From CBDBCU01 sp965243185 (GTDB taxonomy: Bacteria; Chloroflexota; Dehalococcoidia; Lucifugimonadales; UBA3495): a stretch of 64,000 nt of DNA. Below are positions 17,166 to 25,792 of this stretch, one piece after another. Both the position numbers and the translations under genes were made by a program. Numbering within the stretch: position 1 is the first letter of the stretch; every line of letters begins with the position of its first letter. Location: the NCBI GenBank assembly GCA_965243185.1, contig OZ251531.1, forward strand, positions 992,001-1,056,000, in the 5' to 3' direction. A model generated the notes under the pieces. The model was not told where the DNA came from and did not search any database. It saw only the letters and a program-made list of their open reading frames with translations.

Positions 17166-18071
17166 CTACCGTTCCAACCCGTCCAGAAAATCCTGAACCG
17201 CCGCCAGAAAGTCCGCCGGGTTATCCCCGGCGACCAGATGCCCGGCATTAGGGATGGTTACGGTAGCGCAGTTGGGAATGACCTGCTCCATCTGCCGCAT
17301 TGTTTCCGCGGCGAAAATATCGCTGTCGCCGCCCCGCGTTACCAGCGTCGGGCAGTCAATTTTCCGCACCGCGTCCCACAGCTGTTCCTCCGACCAGACC
17401 GGCCCTTGCCGCCCCGGAGTCCGCAGCAGCTGGTCATACTTCCACGACCACTTGCCATCCGCCCGCCGGCGAATGCTGTATTGCAGCGCGCCCAAAGTCT
17501 GCTCCCGGGAACGCCCGGTATATTCCTGCACCCGGGCCGCAAATTCCTCAAAACTGTCCAGTTCATCCGGCAGTTCCCGAAAGTTCTGAATACGATTGCG
17601 GCCGCGGGGCTGCGCCACCGGCCCGGTATCCACAATCACCAGCGACCGCAGCATCCCCGGATTCCGCGACGCCCAAACATAGCTGTTGCGCCCCCCCATC
17701 GAGTGGCCGATTAGGTGAAACCCGCTTAACCCCAGAGCTGCGACCAAGCCATCAATATCCGACTGATGGGCTTCAATCGAATAGTCCCCGTCCGCCGCCC
17801 AATCGCTGTCCCCGTGACCCCGCTGGTCCAACGCCAGAATGTGGTAATGCTCGGACAAGGGCAGGCTGACAAAATCCCAACTGTGGGCTTGCTGACCGCC
17901 GCCGTGCAGCATCACAATGACCGGCTGCCCGGGCTCCCCCCACTCCAGATAGTGAAAGTTCATCCCGTTCACCCGGACGCTGTTATCCGTCGGCGTATTC
18001 TCCAAGGTAAAAGGAACGCCCTTCTGCCGCGCCGCTTCATGCAGCGAAAGCCCCAAAGAATGGGATGCCAT
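17166..18071 (-). CDS. Alpha/beta hydrolase
   Basis: A 301-residue alpha/beta-hydrolase-fold enzyme. The oxyanion motif is HGGGQQ, the nucleophile Ser lies in GHSMGG, the acid is probably Asp in 'TRGGDSDIF', and the base is His in 'NAGHLV'. It has no signal peptide. The substrate is unknown; ester, epoxide or C-C bond hydrolysis are all possible in this fold. ATG 18071 has GGGAGG 8 bp upstream and is preferred over 18092. It is convergent with the iron exporter fusion (24 bp between stops). Confidence 0.88.
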   Translation of the reverse strand: MASHSLGLSLHEAARQKGVPFTLENTPTDNSVRVNGMNFHYLEWGEPGQPVIVMLHGGGQQAHSWDFVSLPLSEHYHILALDQRGHGDSDWAADGDYSIEAHQSDIDGLVAALGLSGFHLIGHSMGGRNSYVWASRNPGMLRSLVIVDTGPVAQPRGRNRIQNFRELPDELDSFEEFAARVQEYTGRSREQTLGALQYSIRRRADGKWSWKYDQLLRTPGRQGPVWSEEQLWDAVRKIDCPTLVTRGGDSDIFAAETMRQMEQVIPNCATVTIPNAGHLVAGDNPADFLAAVQDFLDGLER

Positions 18072-18199
18072 AGCCAAAACCTCCCGGTGCAACAGGTAAA
18101 TCCCATATTAAACCGCCTGTCAATACCGCGCCAACGGGAATCCGCAAACCTCAAAACCCGGCCTATCCCGTCCCTCCCTATTTAACCCGTCCCTTATTC

Positions 18200-18715
18200 T
18201 TAACCTCCCACCCTTACCACCCCATCCCGCCCATCCGCTACCGCCGCCAATTCCCCAATCGTCCGCCCCAATACCGGATGAACTACCCCCCCGGCAATTT
18301 CCGCTAAAGGCAGCAGGGCAAAGGCGCGCAGATGCAGCCGGGGATGGGGTATTTCCAAATCCGGCGTTTCCAGCCGGATTACCTGCGCCCCGTAAAGCAG
18401 AATGTCCAGGTCCACCACCCGCGGCCCGAACCGCATTCCCGGCCGCCGTCCCAGCCGTTCCTCAATCGCCTTGCATAATGCTAGCAGCTCCCCCGGGGAC
18501 AAAATCGTATCCACGCCCACGACGCAGTTCAGGAAATCCGGCTGCTCCCGATAGCCCCACGGTTCCGTTTCATAAACGGCAGAATACTCGATTACCGCCG
18601 CCCGCCCGTCCGCGGCCAAAGCCGCCACCGCGGCCGCCAAATTATCCCGCCGGCTGCCCAGATTGGAACCCAGCCCCAAGTAAGCCCGTACCGGTTGGTC
18701 GTCTGGCGGCGTCAA
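18200..18715 (-). CDS. folK: 2-amino-4-hydroxy-6-hydroxymethyldihydropteridine diphosphokinase
   Basis: HPPK, the folate pathway enzyme that transfers pyrophosphate from ATP to 6-hydroxymethyl-dihydropterin. It has 171 residues, normal for the family. Signatures are YLGLGSNLGSR near the N-terminus, 'EPWGYREQPDFLN', and the Mg/ATP motif 'RFGPRVVDLDILLYG', with the two Asp residues that bind magnesium. The start is TTG at 18715, which overlaps the stop of folP (ATTGA), so it is coupled to folP. It makes the substrate for that enzyme. Confidence 0.93.
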   Translation of the reverse strand: MTPPDDQPVRAYLGLGSNLGSRRDNLAAAVAALAADGRAAVIEYSAVYETEPWGYREQPDFLNCVVGVDTILSPGELLALCKAIEERLGRRPGMRFGPRVVDLDILLYGAQVIRLETPDLEIPHPRLHLRAFALLPLAEIAGGVVHPVLGRTIGELAAVADGRDGVVRVGG

Positions 18716-19554
18716 TTGGCTGCCTTCCAGCCGCGCACAATGGCATCGCTCATCCGACCCACCCGCGCCATTTCCTTCACATCATGCACCCGTACAATAT
18801 CCGCGCCCCCGGCTACCGACAGGGCTACCGTGGCCGCCGTCCCTTCCAACCGTTCCTCTACCGGCAAATCCAATACCAAGCCAATGGTAGATTTACGGGA
18901 AGTTCCCATCAGCAGGGGAAACCCCAACTCCCGAAACTCGGCTAACCGCCGCATAATTTCCAGGTTATGCTCTGCCGTTTTGCCAAACCCGATGCCCGGG
19001 TCCAGAATGATATTCTCCCGGGCTACTCCCGCCGCCATCGCCTGCGCCACGCTGCGCCGCAGACTGGCAAAAATATCCGGCAGCAAGTCCTGATATTCCC
19101 GCCCCTCCTGATTGTGCATCAGTATCAGCGGCGTCCCAGTTTCCGCCGCCACTGCCGCAATTTCCGGGTCATACTTCAGCCCCCAAACATCATTGATGAT
19201 GACGGCTCCGGCTTTAATCGCTTCCCTTGCCACCGGCGATTTGTAGGTATCCACGCTGATGGGAATGTTGACCCGCGCCGCCAGAGCCGCCAACGCCGGC
19301 CGCAGCAACGCCAACTCCCGCTCCGGGCTGATGGGACTTGAACCCGGCCGGGTCGACTCCGCCCCCACATCCAGAAAATCCGCACCCTCCGCCTCAAACC
19401 GCAGCCCCTGTTCCACCACCGCCGCGAGATCCGAACCCAAGCCGTCCCCGGAAAAGGAATCCGGGCTCAGGTTGATAATTCCCATAACATAGGTGCGGCG
19501 GCCCCAAATCAGCGGTTCGCCCCGCCCTACGGTTAGTTGTTCCCAAGCCGTCAA
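18712..19554 (-). CDS. folP: Dihydropteroate synthase
   Basis: It condenses p-aminobenzoate with dihydropterin pyrophosphate. Family motifs are GIINLSPDSFSGDG, DVGAESTRPGS and, near the end, GTSRKSTIG. TTG at 19554 is chosen because GGGGGA lies about 10 bp upstream and it gives about 280 residues, the normal length. An open frame continues to 19626 (another TTG), which would add 24 residues. The gene is the first of the folP-folK pair. Upstream it faces the divergent carboxyltransferase gene. Confidence 0.92.
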   Translation of the reverse strand: MTAWEQLTVGRGEPLIWGRRTYVMGIINLSPDSFSGDGLGSDLAAVVEQGLRFEAEGADFLDVGAESTRPGSSPISPERELALLRPALAALAARVNIPISVDTYKSPVAREAIKAGAVIINDVWGLKYDPEIAAVAAETGTPLILMHNQEGREYQDLLPDIFASLRRSVAQAMAAGVARENIILDPGIGFGKTAEHNLEIMRRLAEFRELGFPLLMGTSRKSTIGLVLDLPVEERLEGTAATVALSVAGGADIVRVHDVKEMARVGRMSDAIVRGWKAAN

Positions 19555-19698
19555 TTTGCCAGCGTCCCCCTTGCCAATTCTTGATAGCCCAATAGTAGCA
19601 CACCCCGCCCCCGTTCTTTCCCCCAATTAAGCGCATATCCCCACGCTGTCCCAATATGGGTTATAATACCGCCGACAACACCCCCATCAGGAGCCGCC

Positions 19699-21297
19699 GT
19701 GTCCACCGAAAAGCGCATCATTGACCGAAAAATCGACGCCTTGCAGGAAATGCGGCGTACCGCCCGACAAGGCGGCGGCCCCCAGCGCATTGCCCAGCAG
19801 CGCAACCGCGGCAAGCTCACCGCCCGGGAACGCTTGTCCCGGCTGATGGACGACGGTTCCTTTCAGGAAATCGACTCTTTCGTCACCCACCGGGCTACCG
19901 ACTTCGGCTTGGCGGACCGCAAAATCCTCGGCGACGCCGTCGTCACCGGCTGTGGCCGCATCGAAGGCCGCCAAGTCTTTGCCTACGCCCAGGATTTTAC
20001 CGTCTTTGGCGGCTCCCTTTCCCAAGTGGTGGGCGAGAAAATCTGCAAGGTGATGGATTTGGCCGGCAAGACCGGCTGCCCGGTCATCGGCATCAACGAC
20101 TCCGGCGGTGCGCGCATCCAGGAGGGCGTAGTCAGCCTCGGCGCTTACGGCGACATCTTTCTGCGGAACACCCTCTACTCCGGCGTAGTCCCGCAAATCT
20201 CCGTCATTATGGGGCCATCGGCCGGGGGCGCCGTTTATTCCCCGGCCATCACCGACTTTATCTTTATGGTCCAGGGCAAAGGCCAGATGTATATTACCGG
20301 GCCGGATGTGGTCAAAGCCGTAACCGGCGCCGAAGTTACCCACGAGGAATTGGGCGGCGCCGATTCCCACGCCACCCGCAGCGGCGTCGCCCACTTCGTC
20401 GCGGCAACCGAGGATGAATGTCTCGCCGAAGTGCGCCGCCTGCTCAGTTTCCTGCCCGCCAACAACCTGGCTGACCCGCCCCTGCTGCCCCTCGGCGACC
20501 CGGTTGACCGCTTCGACCCGGACTTGCGCTATCTGGTTCCCGATGAACCCAACCGCCCCTACGATGTCCGCGACATCATCTATCGCATCGTTGACATTGG
20601 CGGCGAGGAGGAACTCGAGGAAGTCCCGGTCGAGGAGTTTATGGAAGTCCAGCCCGACTTTGCCCCCAATGTCGTTATCGGCTTCGGCCGCTTTAACGGC
20701 AGCACCGTGGGCCTTATCGGCAATCAGCCCTCAGTGCTGGCTGGCGTGCTGGACATTGACGCCTCGGCCAAGGCCGCCCGCTTTGTCCGCTTCTGCGACT
20801 GCTTCAACATTCCCCTCGTTACCCTGGTCGATGTCCCCGGCTTTATGCCCGGCGTTGACCAGGAATACGGCGGCATCATCCGCCACGGCGCCAAGCTGAT
20901 TTACGCCTATGCTGAGGCCACCGTTCCCAAAGTCAGCGTCATCCTGCGGAAAGCCTACGGCGGCGCTTACATTGTGATGAGTAGCAAGCACCTGCGCGCC
21001 GATGTCAACCTGGCTTGGCCCTCGGCGGAAATCGCCGTAATGGGGCCGGATGGCGCGGTCAACATCATCTATCGGGAGCAAATCGCCCAAGCTGACGACC
21101 CGGAAACGGAACGGCAGCGGCTTATCGCCGACTATCAGGAAAAATTCACCAACCCCTACATTGCCGCCGGCCAGGGCTTTGTGGATGATGTTATCGACCC
21201 GGCGGAAACCCGGGGCCGCATCATCAAGGCTCTGGAAATGCTGAAAAACAAGCGGGACAGCCTCCCCGCCAAGAAACACGGGAATATACCGTTGTAG
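19699..21297 (+). CDS. Acyl-CoA carboxylase, carboxyltransferase subunit (PccB-like)
   Basis: A 532-residue biotin-dependent carboxyltransferase of the propionyl-/acetyl-/methylcrotonyl-CoA carboxylase beta family. It moves carboxyl from biotin to an acyl-CoA. The two crotonase-like halves are seen, with the oxyanion signatures 'INDSGGARIQEG' (N half) and 'GAYIVMSS' (C half). The start is GTG 19699 with AGGAG upstream; TATAAT at 19662-19667 may be its -10 box. The biotin carboxylase/carrier subunit is not adjacent. The stop codon lies in the loop of a 9-bp hairpin (CGGGAATAT/ATATTCCCG). The acyl substrate is uncertain; propionyl-CoA is the common one for this subfamily. Confidence 0.9.
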   Translation: MSTEKRIIDRKIDALQEMRRTARQGGGPQRIAQQRNRGKLTARERLSRLMDDGSFQEIDSFVTHRATDFGLADRKILGDAVVTGCGRIEGRQVFAYAQDFTVFGGSLSQVVGEKICKVMDLAGKTGCPVIGINDSGGARIQEGVVSLGAYGDIFLRNTLYSGVVPQISVIMGPSAGGAVYSPAITDFIFMVQGKGQMYITGPDVVKAVTGAEVTHEELGGADSHATRSGVAHFVAATEDECLAEVRRLLSFLPANNLADPPLLPLGDPVDRFDPDLRYLVPDEPNRPYDVRDIIYRIVDIGGEEELEEVPVEEFMEVQPDFAPNVVIGFGRFNGSTVGLIGNQPSVLAGVLDIDASAKAARFVRFCDCFNIPLVTLVDVPGFMPGVDQEYGGIIRHGAKLIYAYAEATVPKVSVILRKAYGGAYIVMSSKHLRADVNLAWPSAEIAVMGPDGAVNIIYREQIAQADDPETERQRLIADYQEKFTNPYIAAGQGFVDDVIDPAETRGRIIKALEMLKNKRDSLPAKKHGNIPL

Positions 21298-21345
21298 GCA
21301 TATTCCCGGCGAGCCAACTCCCAACACCGTAAGGAGCCAAGCCCT

Positions 21346-22359
21346 ATGGAATTCGGCATTTTCTACCAACTGCCCTGCGCCGACCATCAATCCCCGGCCC
21401 AGCGTTACGCCGACACCATCTCCCAAGCGCAGTTGGCTGACCAGTTGGGCTTTGCCGCCGTTTGGCTGGCCGAAGTCCATTTCAACCCGCGCTTTTCCGT
21501 GCTGCCGGCCCCGCTGCTCCTCGGTTCCGCCATTGCCCAGACCACCGAAAATCTGAAAATCGCCACCGCCGTCAACCTGATGCCGTTGCACCATCCGCTA
21601 CGCTTGGCTGAGGAGTTTGCCACCTTGGATGTTATTTCCAGCGGGCGGGCCATTTTAGGCACCGGCCGCGGCGCAATGCTCCAGCAGTACGCCGGCTATG
21701 GCATTGATGTCGCGGAAGGGCGGGAGCGGTTTGTCGAAAATCTCGACATTGTGCTGCAAGCCTGGGCTAACGAGGAACTTACCTACCGGGGCAAGTATCA
21801 TCAATTTGAGCAGGTGCGCGTCGTCCCCAAGCCCTGCCAACAACCCCATCCCCCGGTCTATATCGCCGCCAACAGCCAGGATACCTTTCCCCTGGTCGGC
21901 CAGTTGGGGCATAACATCCTTATCGCCCCCTTGGTAGTAACTCTGGACGGGGCCCAGCGCGGCCTTGCCGAATACCGCCGCCAGTTGCAAGCCCACGACC
22001 ATAACCCGGCAAAACGCCGCGTCAATGTTATGGTACTGATGCACGTAACCCCCGATGAAACCGGCCCCACGGCCCAAGCCTACGCCGCCAGCCTCGAAAA
22101 CTACCTCAGCATCCTGCGGAGCAACCGTTCCCGCTCCATCAGCGGCCGCAACCGCGACTTGAGCTTTGACCATGTATCCCAAGAGTTCTGCGTCATCGGC
22201 AGCCCCCAGCGGGTCATTGCAAAGCTCGAATCCTTCCGGGAGATGTTCGGCGCGGATGAGTTTATGTGCTGGTTCGCCACCGGCGGCCTCCTGCCCAACG
22301 CCGAAGTGCATAACTCCATGCGCCTCTTTGCCGACGAAGTTATGCCCCACTTCCAATAA
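21346..22359 (+). CDS. LLM class flavin-dependent oxidoreductase (luciferase-like) 1
   Basis: A 337-residue (alpha/beta)8-barrel monooxygenase of the bacterial luciferase-like family. It uses reduced FMN and O2 to oxidise an unknown organic substrate. Family features include 'FAAVWLAEVHF', 'ATAVNLMPLHHPLRLAEEFATLD' and 'GRAILGTGRGA'. The ATG start has AAGGAG upstream. No flavin reductase is adjacent. A second member is at 44593-45648, and proteins of this class are expanded in some Chloroflexota, where a role in oxidising persistent organic matter has been proposed. Confidence 0.88.
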   Translation: MEFGIFYQLPCADHQSPAQRYADTISQAQLADQLGFAAVWLAEVHFNPRFSVLPAPLLLGSAIAQTTENLKIATAVNLMPLHHPLRLAEEFATLDVISSGRAILGTGRGAMLQQYAGYGIDVAEGRERFVENLDIVLQAWANEELTYRGKYHQFEQVRVVPKPCQQPHPPVYIAANSQDTFPLVGQLGHNILIAPLVVTLDGAQRGLAEYRRQLQAHDHNPAKRRVNVMVLMHVTPDETGPTAQAYAASLENYLSILRSNRSRSISGRNRDLSFDHVSQEFCVIGSPQRVIAKLESFREMFGADEFMCWFATGGLLPNAEVHNSMRLFADEVMPHFQ

Positions 22360-22558
22360 TCCACGCCCGCAGTACACCCTGACCCGAGGGTTGCCCCTTC
22401 CTACGGCGAAAGATTGCCGACCATCCCGAGCGCACGCCTTTTCCCTGCCGCCCCGAATCCGGGACGTCCGCCCTTTCTCCGGGTAATACCCCAATCTCAT
22501 TCATGCTAGAATTGGGCCAACCCGTCAATCCCGGATACCCCCATTCAGGAAAATCTCG

Positions 22559-23896
22559 ATGTCCCTCTTTGACCACACCCGGCAGCAGCAAGCCGCCACC
22601 GCCGCGCCGCTGGCCGAGCGGATGCGCCCCCGCACCTTTGACCAATTCGTCGGCCAGGAACACATCCTCGGCCCGGAACGAGTCTTGCGCCGCGCCATCG
22701 CCGCCGACCGCTTGCCCTCTCTAATCCTCTGGGGGCCGCCGGGCAGCGGCAAAACTACTCTGGCCCGCCTGGTAGCCGGCGTAACTCAAGCCCACTTCGA
22801 GCCGGTCAGCGCCGTCACTTCCGGCGTGGCCGACCTGCGCCGGGTGGCGGCCGAAGCCAAAGACCGCCAAGGAATGTACCAGCGGCGCACCATCCTGTTC
22901 GTTGACGAAATCCACCGTTTCAACAAAGCCCAGCAGGATGTAATTCTGCCTCATATCGAGGATGGCACCGTCATTTTTATCGGGGCCACTACGGAAAACC
23001 CCTCTTTCGAGGTGAACGCCCCCCTGCTTTCCCGTTGCCGCGTCTTTACCCTCCAGTCCCTGACCGCCGAACAGGTTGCCGGAATTGTCCGCAACGCCTT
23101 GACCGACCCGGAGCGCGGCGTGGGAGCCCTTGCTCTTTCCCTCGACCCCGCCGCCCTGAATCATCTGGTCAATATCGCCAACGGCGACGCCCGGGTTGCC
23201 CTGAACGCCTTGGAAACCGCCGCCTTTGCCGCCGACCCGGCGGCCGGCGGCGGGGGCATTATCACCCCGGAAATCATCGCCGACGCCTTGCAGCGCCGCT
23301 CCCCGCTGTACGATAAAGCCGGCGAAGGCCACTACGACACCATTTCCGCCTTTATCAAATCGGTGCGCGGCTCCTCCCCGGACGGCGCCCTCTACTGGCT
23401 GGCTCGGATGATTGAATCCGGCGAGGATCCCTTATTTATTGCCCGCCGCCTCGTCATTCTGGCCGCCGAGGATATTGGCTTGGCGACGCCGCAAGCCTTG
23501 CCGGTCGCCGTTGCCGCCCAGCAAGCCGTCCACTTCCTCGGAATGCCCGAAGGCCGCATCCCCCTGGCCGAGGCTACCGTCTATCTGGCAACCGCACCCA
23601 AAAGCAACACGGCTTATCTGGCGTTGGAACGGGCTTTGTCGGATGTGCGACAGCAGCCCAACGACCCGGTGCCGCTGCATCTGCGCAACGCCGTAACCGG
23701 CTTGATGCAAGCAATGGACTACGGCCAGGGCTACCGCTACGCCCACGACCACCCCGGCCACTTTGTCGAGCAGGAATACCTGCCGCCCTCCCTGCGCGGC
23801 CGCCGCTACTACCAGCCGTCAACCGAAGGGCAGGAAAAAGCCATCGCTGAACGGCTGCAACAGTGGTGGGGTGACCGGGCTGACCCGCCGGCTTAA
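22559..23896 (+). CDS. rarA: Replication-associated recombination protein A (RarA/MgsA)
   Basis: A 445-residue AAA+ ATPase related to clamp loaders, acting at stalled replication forks. Walker A is GPPGSGKTT, Walker B 'LFVDEIHRFNKAQQD', and sensor 1 'FIGATTENPSFEVN' with the arginine finger in 'LLSRCRVF'. The C-terminal RarA/MgsA tetramerisation domain is present (about 260-440). The length is normal. CAGGAAAA lies before the ATG. Its last 4 bp overlap the end of the convergent hydrolase-fold gene. Confidence 0.94.
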   Translation: MSLFDHTRQQQAATAAPLAERMRPRTFDQFVGQEHILGPERVLRRAIAADRLPSLILWGPPGSGKTTLARLVAGVTQAHFEPVSAVTSGVADLRRVAAEAKDRQGMYQRRTILFVDEIHRFNKAQQDVILPHIEDGTVIFIGATTENPSFEVNAPLLSRCRVFTLQSLTAEQVAGIVRNALTDPERGVGALALSLDPAALNHLVNIANGDARVALNALETAAFAADPAAGGGGIITPEIIADALQRRSPLYDKAGEGHYDTISAFIKSVRGSSPDGALYWLARMIESGEDPLFIARRLVILAAEDIGLATPQALPVAVAAQQAVHFLGMPEGRIPLAEATVYLATAPKSNTAYLALERALSDVRQQPNDPVPLHLRNAVTGLMQAMDYGQGYRYAHDHPGHFVEQEYLPPSLRGRRYYQPSTEGQEKAIAERLQQWWGDRADPPA

Positions 23897-24483
23897 CCCG
23901 CCGCCAGAGCCGCCATCACATCCGCCGCGCTGACCACTTCGGCTTGCCGGGGAAAAATCCGCTGCGTAAAAAAGTCGTGAACCTCGGCGTCAGCATCAGA
24001 GCAGCAATCCTCGACAATAAACAGCCGAAAGTCGGCGTCCGCGGCGTAGCGAGTCGTGGACAGCACCACTCCGCTGGTGGCATAGCCCAGCAGAATGATG
24101 GTATCCACCTCATTGGCCCGCAAAGCCAACTCCAGGTCCGTGCCGAACATCGCATTGACCCGGTGTTTCCCCACCACCACTTCGCCCGCCAGCGGCCGCA
24201 CCGCCGGATGGATTACTTGCAGCGGGTCGGCTACCGCCGGCTGCCCCGACGCCTTGCGCTGGCTGAAAGTCTTGTTCCGCGCGCTGATTTCCGGGTAGCC
24301 CGGCCGAAACACCGTCGCCGAATAGCACACCAGCAACCCGGCATCCCGGGCCGCCTGCTGCAACTCCGCCGTCCGGGCCACCACGCCCCGGTCAACGGCG
24401 TGCGGCAAGGTGTTCATCATCTCGGCGTAAAAGTCCGCAATCAGCAGGGCAGTAGCGGTTTTGTCCAAGTTAAAGTCAGACAT
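23893..24483 (-). CDS. Isochorismatase/cysteine hydrolase-fold protein lacking the usual cysteine
   Basis: A 196-residue alpha/beta protein of the isochorismatase-like family (COG1335). The conserved Asp (LLIADF) and Lys (VVVGKHRVNAMFGTDL) of the catalytic triad are recognisable. The segment that normally reads G-x-x-T-D-x-C-V is here GYATSGVVLSTTRYA, with Val where cysteine hydrolases have the nucleophilic Cys. True isochorismatases also lack that Cys, so the protein may act on an enol ether or be a non-cysteine variant. The substrate is unknown. It ends against rarA. Confidence 0.85.
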   Translation of the reverse strand: MSDFNLDKTATALLIADFYAEMMNTLPHAVDRGVVARTAELQQAARDAGLLVCYSATVFRPGYPEISARNKTFSQRKASGQPAVADPLQVIHPAVRPLAGEVVVGKHRVNAMFGTDLELALRANEVDTIILLGYATSGVVLSTTRYAADADFRLFIVEDCCSDADAEVHDFFTQRIFPRQAEVVSAADVMAALAAG

Positions 24484-24699
24484 GGGGAAAACTCCTTATG
24501 CGAAAATAAGTCAAAGGGTTGGCTAGGCTAACTGCCAAAGTAACCGACTGAACTGTAAAGTGGACTTTCTGGACTTGCCGCTGGATATTCAGGAGCGGCG
24601 CAACTAACCCGATCTGCTCAAGACACGCCAATACTCGCTGGCATGGCAATCTGGCGTAGGGATATTTGGAAAGGCTGGGATTAAAGGGAGTTGCAGTAG

Positions 24700-25119
24700 T
24701 TACGGTATTTCCCACGGGTTCAGGATTTCAATACCCAAACCGTCAAAGTCCGCCACATTCCTGGTAGCTACGCTCAAGTCTTTGACCTTTGCCGTGCCGG
24801 CAATCAGCGCGTCGGCCAAGTGCAATACCCGTCCCGATTGACGCGCCTCCGCCCGAAAATGCGCTGCTACTTCGGCCGCATCTCGTTCCAGAGGTAGAAT
24901 ACGGTTCGCGTATTGACCAATTAAGTCAGTCAACGCCGCCCGCAGATTTTCCCGCCGCCGTCCCGCCGGCAACAACCGCCATCCGTACTCCATTTCGTGC
25001 AGCACGACCACGGACAGCCACAAGTCCGGTTGACTGTTCAAGAACGCCAGCACCCGCGGCTCTGGTGCCGCCCTGACCAGTTCTGACACAATGTTGGTGT
25101 CCAGCAGGCAACCGCTCAT
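24700..25119 (-). CDS. PIN-domain ribonuclease toxin, VapC/FitB type
   Basis: A 139-residue PIN-domain protein. The acidic metal-binding residues are visible: Asp7 in LLDTN, Glu in 'LHEMEYG', Asp in 'LADALIAGTA', and Asp in 'TRNVADFDGLG'. As a type II toxin it would cleave tRNA or other RNA when free of its antitoxin. Its ATG overlaps the stop of the upstream antitoxin-like frame (ATGA), the usual arrangement. The neighbours on the same strand suggest a three-gene transcript from the promoter near 25627-25655. Confidence 0.88.
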   Translation of the reverse strand: MSGCLLDTNIVSELVRAAPEPRVLAFLNSQPDLWLSVVVLHEMEYGWRLLPAGRRRENLRAALTDLIGQYANRILPLERDAAEVAAHFRAEARQSGRVLHLADALIAGTAKVKDLSVATRNVADFDGLGIEILNPWEIP

Positions 25120-25301
25120 GTCGCCGACTCGTCAACAAAAGGAACCGGCCGCTCCGGCTCCCGGCGGTCGGGGATTTCCAAGTCTATGCCGCGCGGCATA
25201 TTCTCCACCAACCACTGCCCCAGCGGCTTTAGAGAAGTTCCTGCCTGCGACTTGCCTGCGACTGTGGTCGGGGTTTGGCGGGATTTGGGCCGTATTACCA
25301 A
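25116..25301 (-). CDS. Probable antitoxin partner of the PIN toxin
   Basis: A short frame (61 codons from TTG 25301) ending on the toxin start. The C-terminal half (LGQWLVENMPRGIDLEIPDR, then REPERPVPF) resembles the toxin-binding tail of antitoxins paired with PIN toxins. The N-terminal half looks unstructured, contains a short direct repeat (CCTGCGACTTG region, about 25247-25262), and shows no clear DNA-binding domain. It could be N-terminally truncated. The start is uncertain. Confidence 0.6.
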   Translation of the reverse strand: MVIRPKSRQTPTTVAGKSQAGTSLKPLGQWLVENMPRGIDLEIPDRREPERPVPFVDESAT

Positions 25302-25309
25302 GATTCCCC

Positions 25310-25576
25310 CTACAATTCCATTTTGTTTACGTCCACCAGGGCATCCGCAACCATCAGCAGCTTAACTCCGCCCTGGTGTTGAGCGACAAGATCTGCACGG
25401 AGACGCTGTAGAGCCGACTCGTCCAATTCACCGACGCGATCCCTTTCAGACTCGGTGATGAAATAATCTACCGCGTCCCCTTCCACGATGCAAATACATC
25501 CATCTACCCGATATTCCGAGTCGGGTTTCGTCCTATCCCGAGATACGGGGGCTGGCAGCCACCAATGATTAGGCAA
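25310..25576 (-). CDS. Small acidic protein of unknown function upstream of the toxin-antitoxin pair
   Basis: An 88-codon frame from TTG 25576, not recognised. The product is acidic, with 'YRVDGCICIVEGDAVDYFIT' and a C-terminal helix 'ESALQRLRADLVAQHQGG'. The ribosome-binding site upstream (AGGAGG near 25600-25606) is correctly placed for an ATG at 25590, but that ATG is one base out of frame with this protein and leads to a stop after 28 codons. Either TTG is used with poor spacing, or the gene has suffered a single-base change just after its start. Confidence 0.5.
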   Translation of the reverse strand: MPNHWWLPAPVSRDRTKPDSEYRVDGCICIVEGDAVDYFITESERDRVGELDESALQRLRADLVAQHQGGVKLLMVADALVDVNKMEL

Positions 25577-25626
25577 TCGCGATAATTCATACTGCTTCGT
25601 CCTCCTGAACTACTTAGGGCATCACT

Positions 25627-25655
25627 ATCATATCAGGAAAACTTGCGCCGCGCAA
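25627..25655 (-). promoter_or_regulatory. Promoter of the small protein-antitoxin-toxin transcript
   Basis: On the minus strand TTGCGC (25650-25655), a 17-bp spacer and TATGAT (25627-25632), about 37 bp upstream of the ATG at 25590. Confidence 0.5.
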
Positions 25656-25792
25656 GCCTATTTAACCGCAAGAATGTACGCTCCACAGATGGGACTCCTC
25701 AAATGAAACCTGCCTCTATCCCCGGGCTACCCCTGGTACAAATTCACCACCTCCCCCATTCTGAAAACGCCTCCTTCACTACCTACCCTCCC

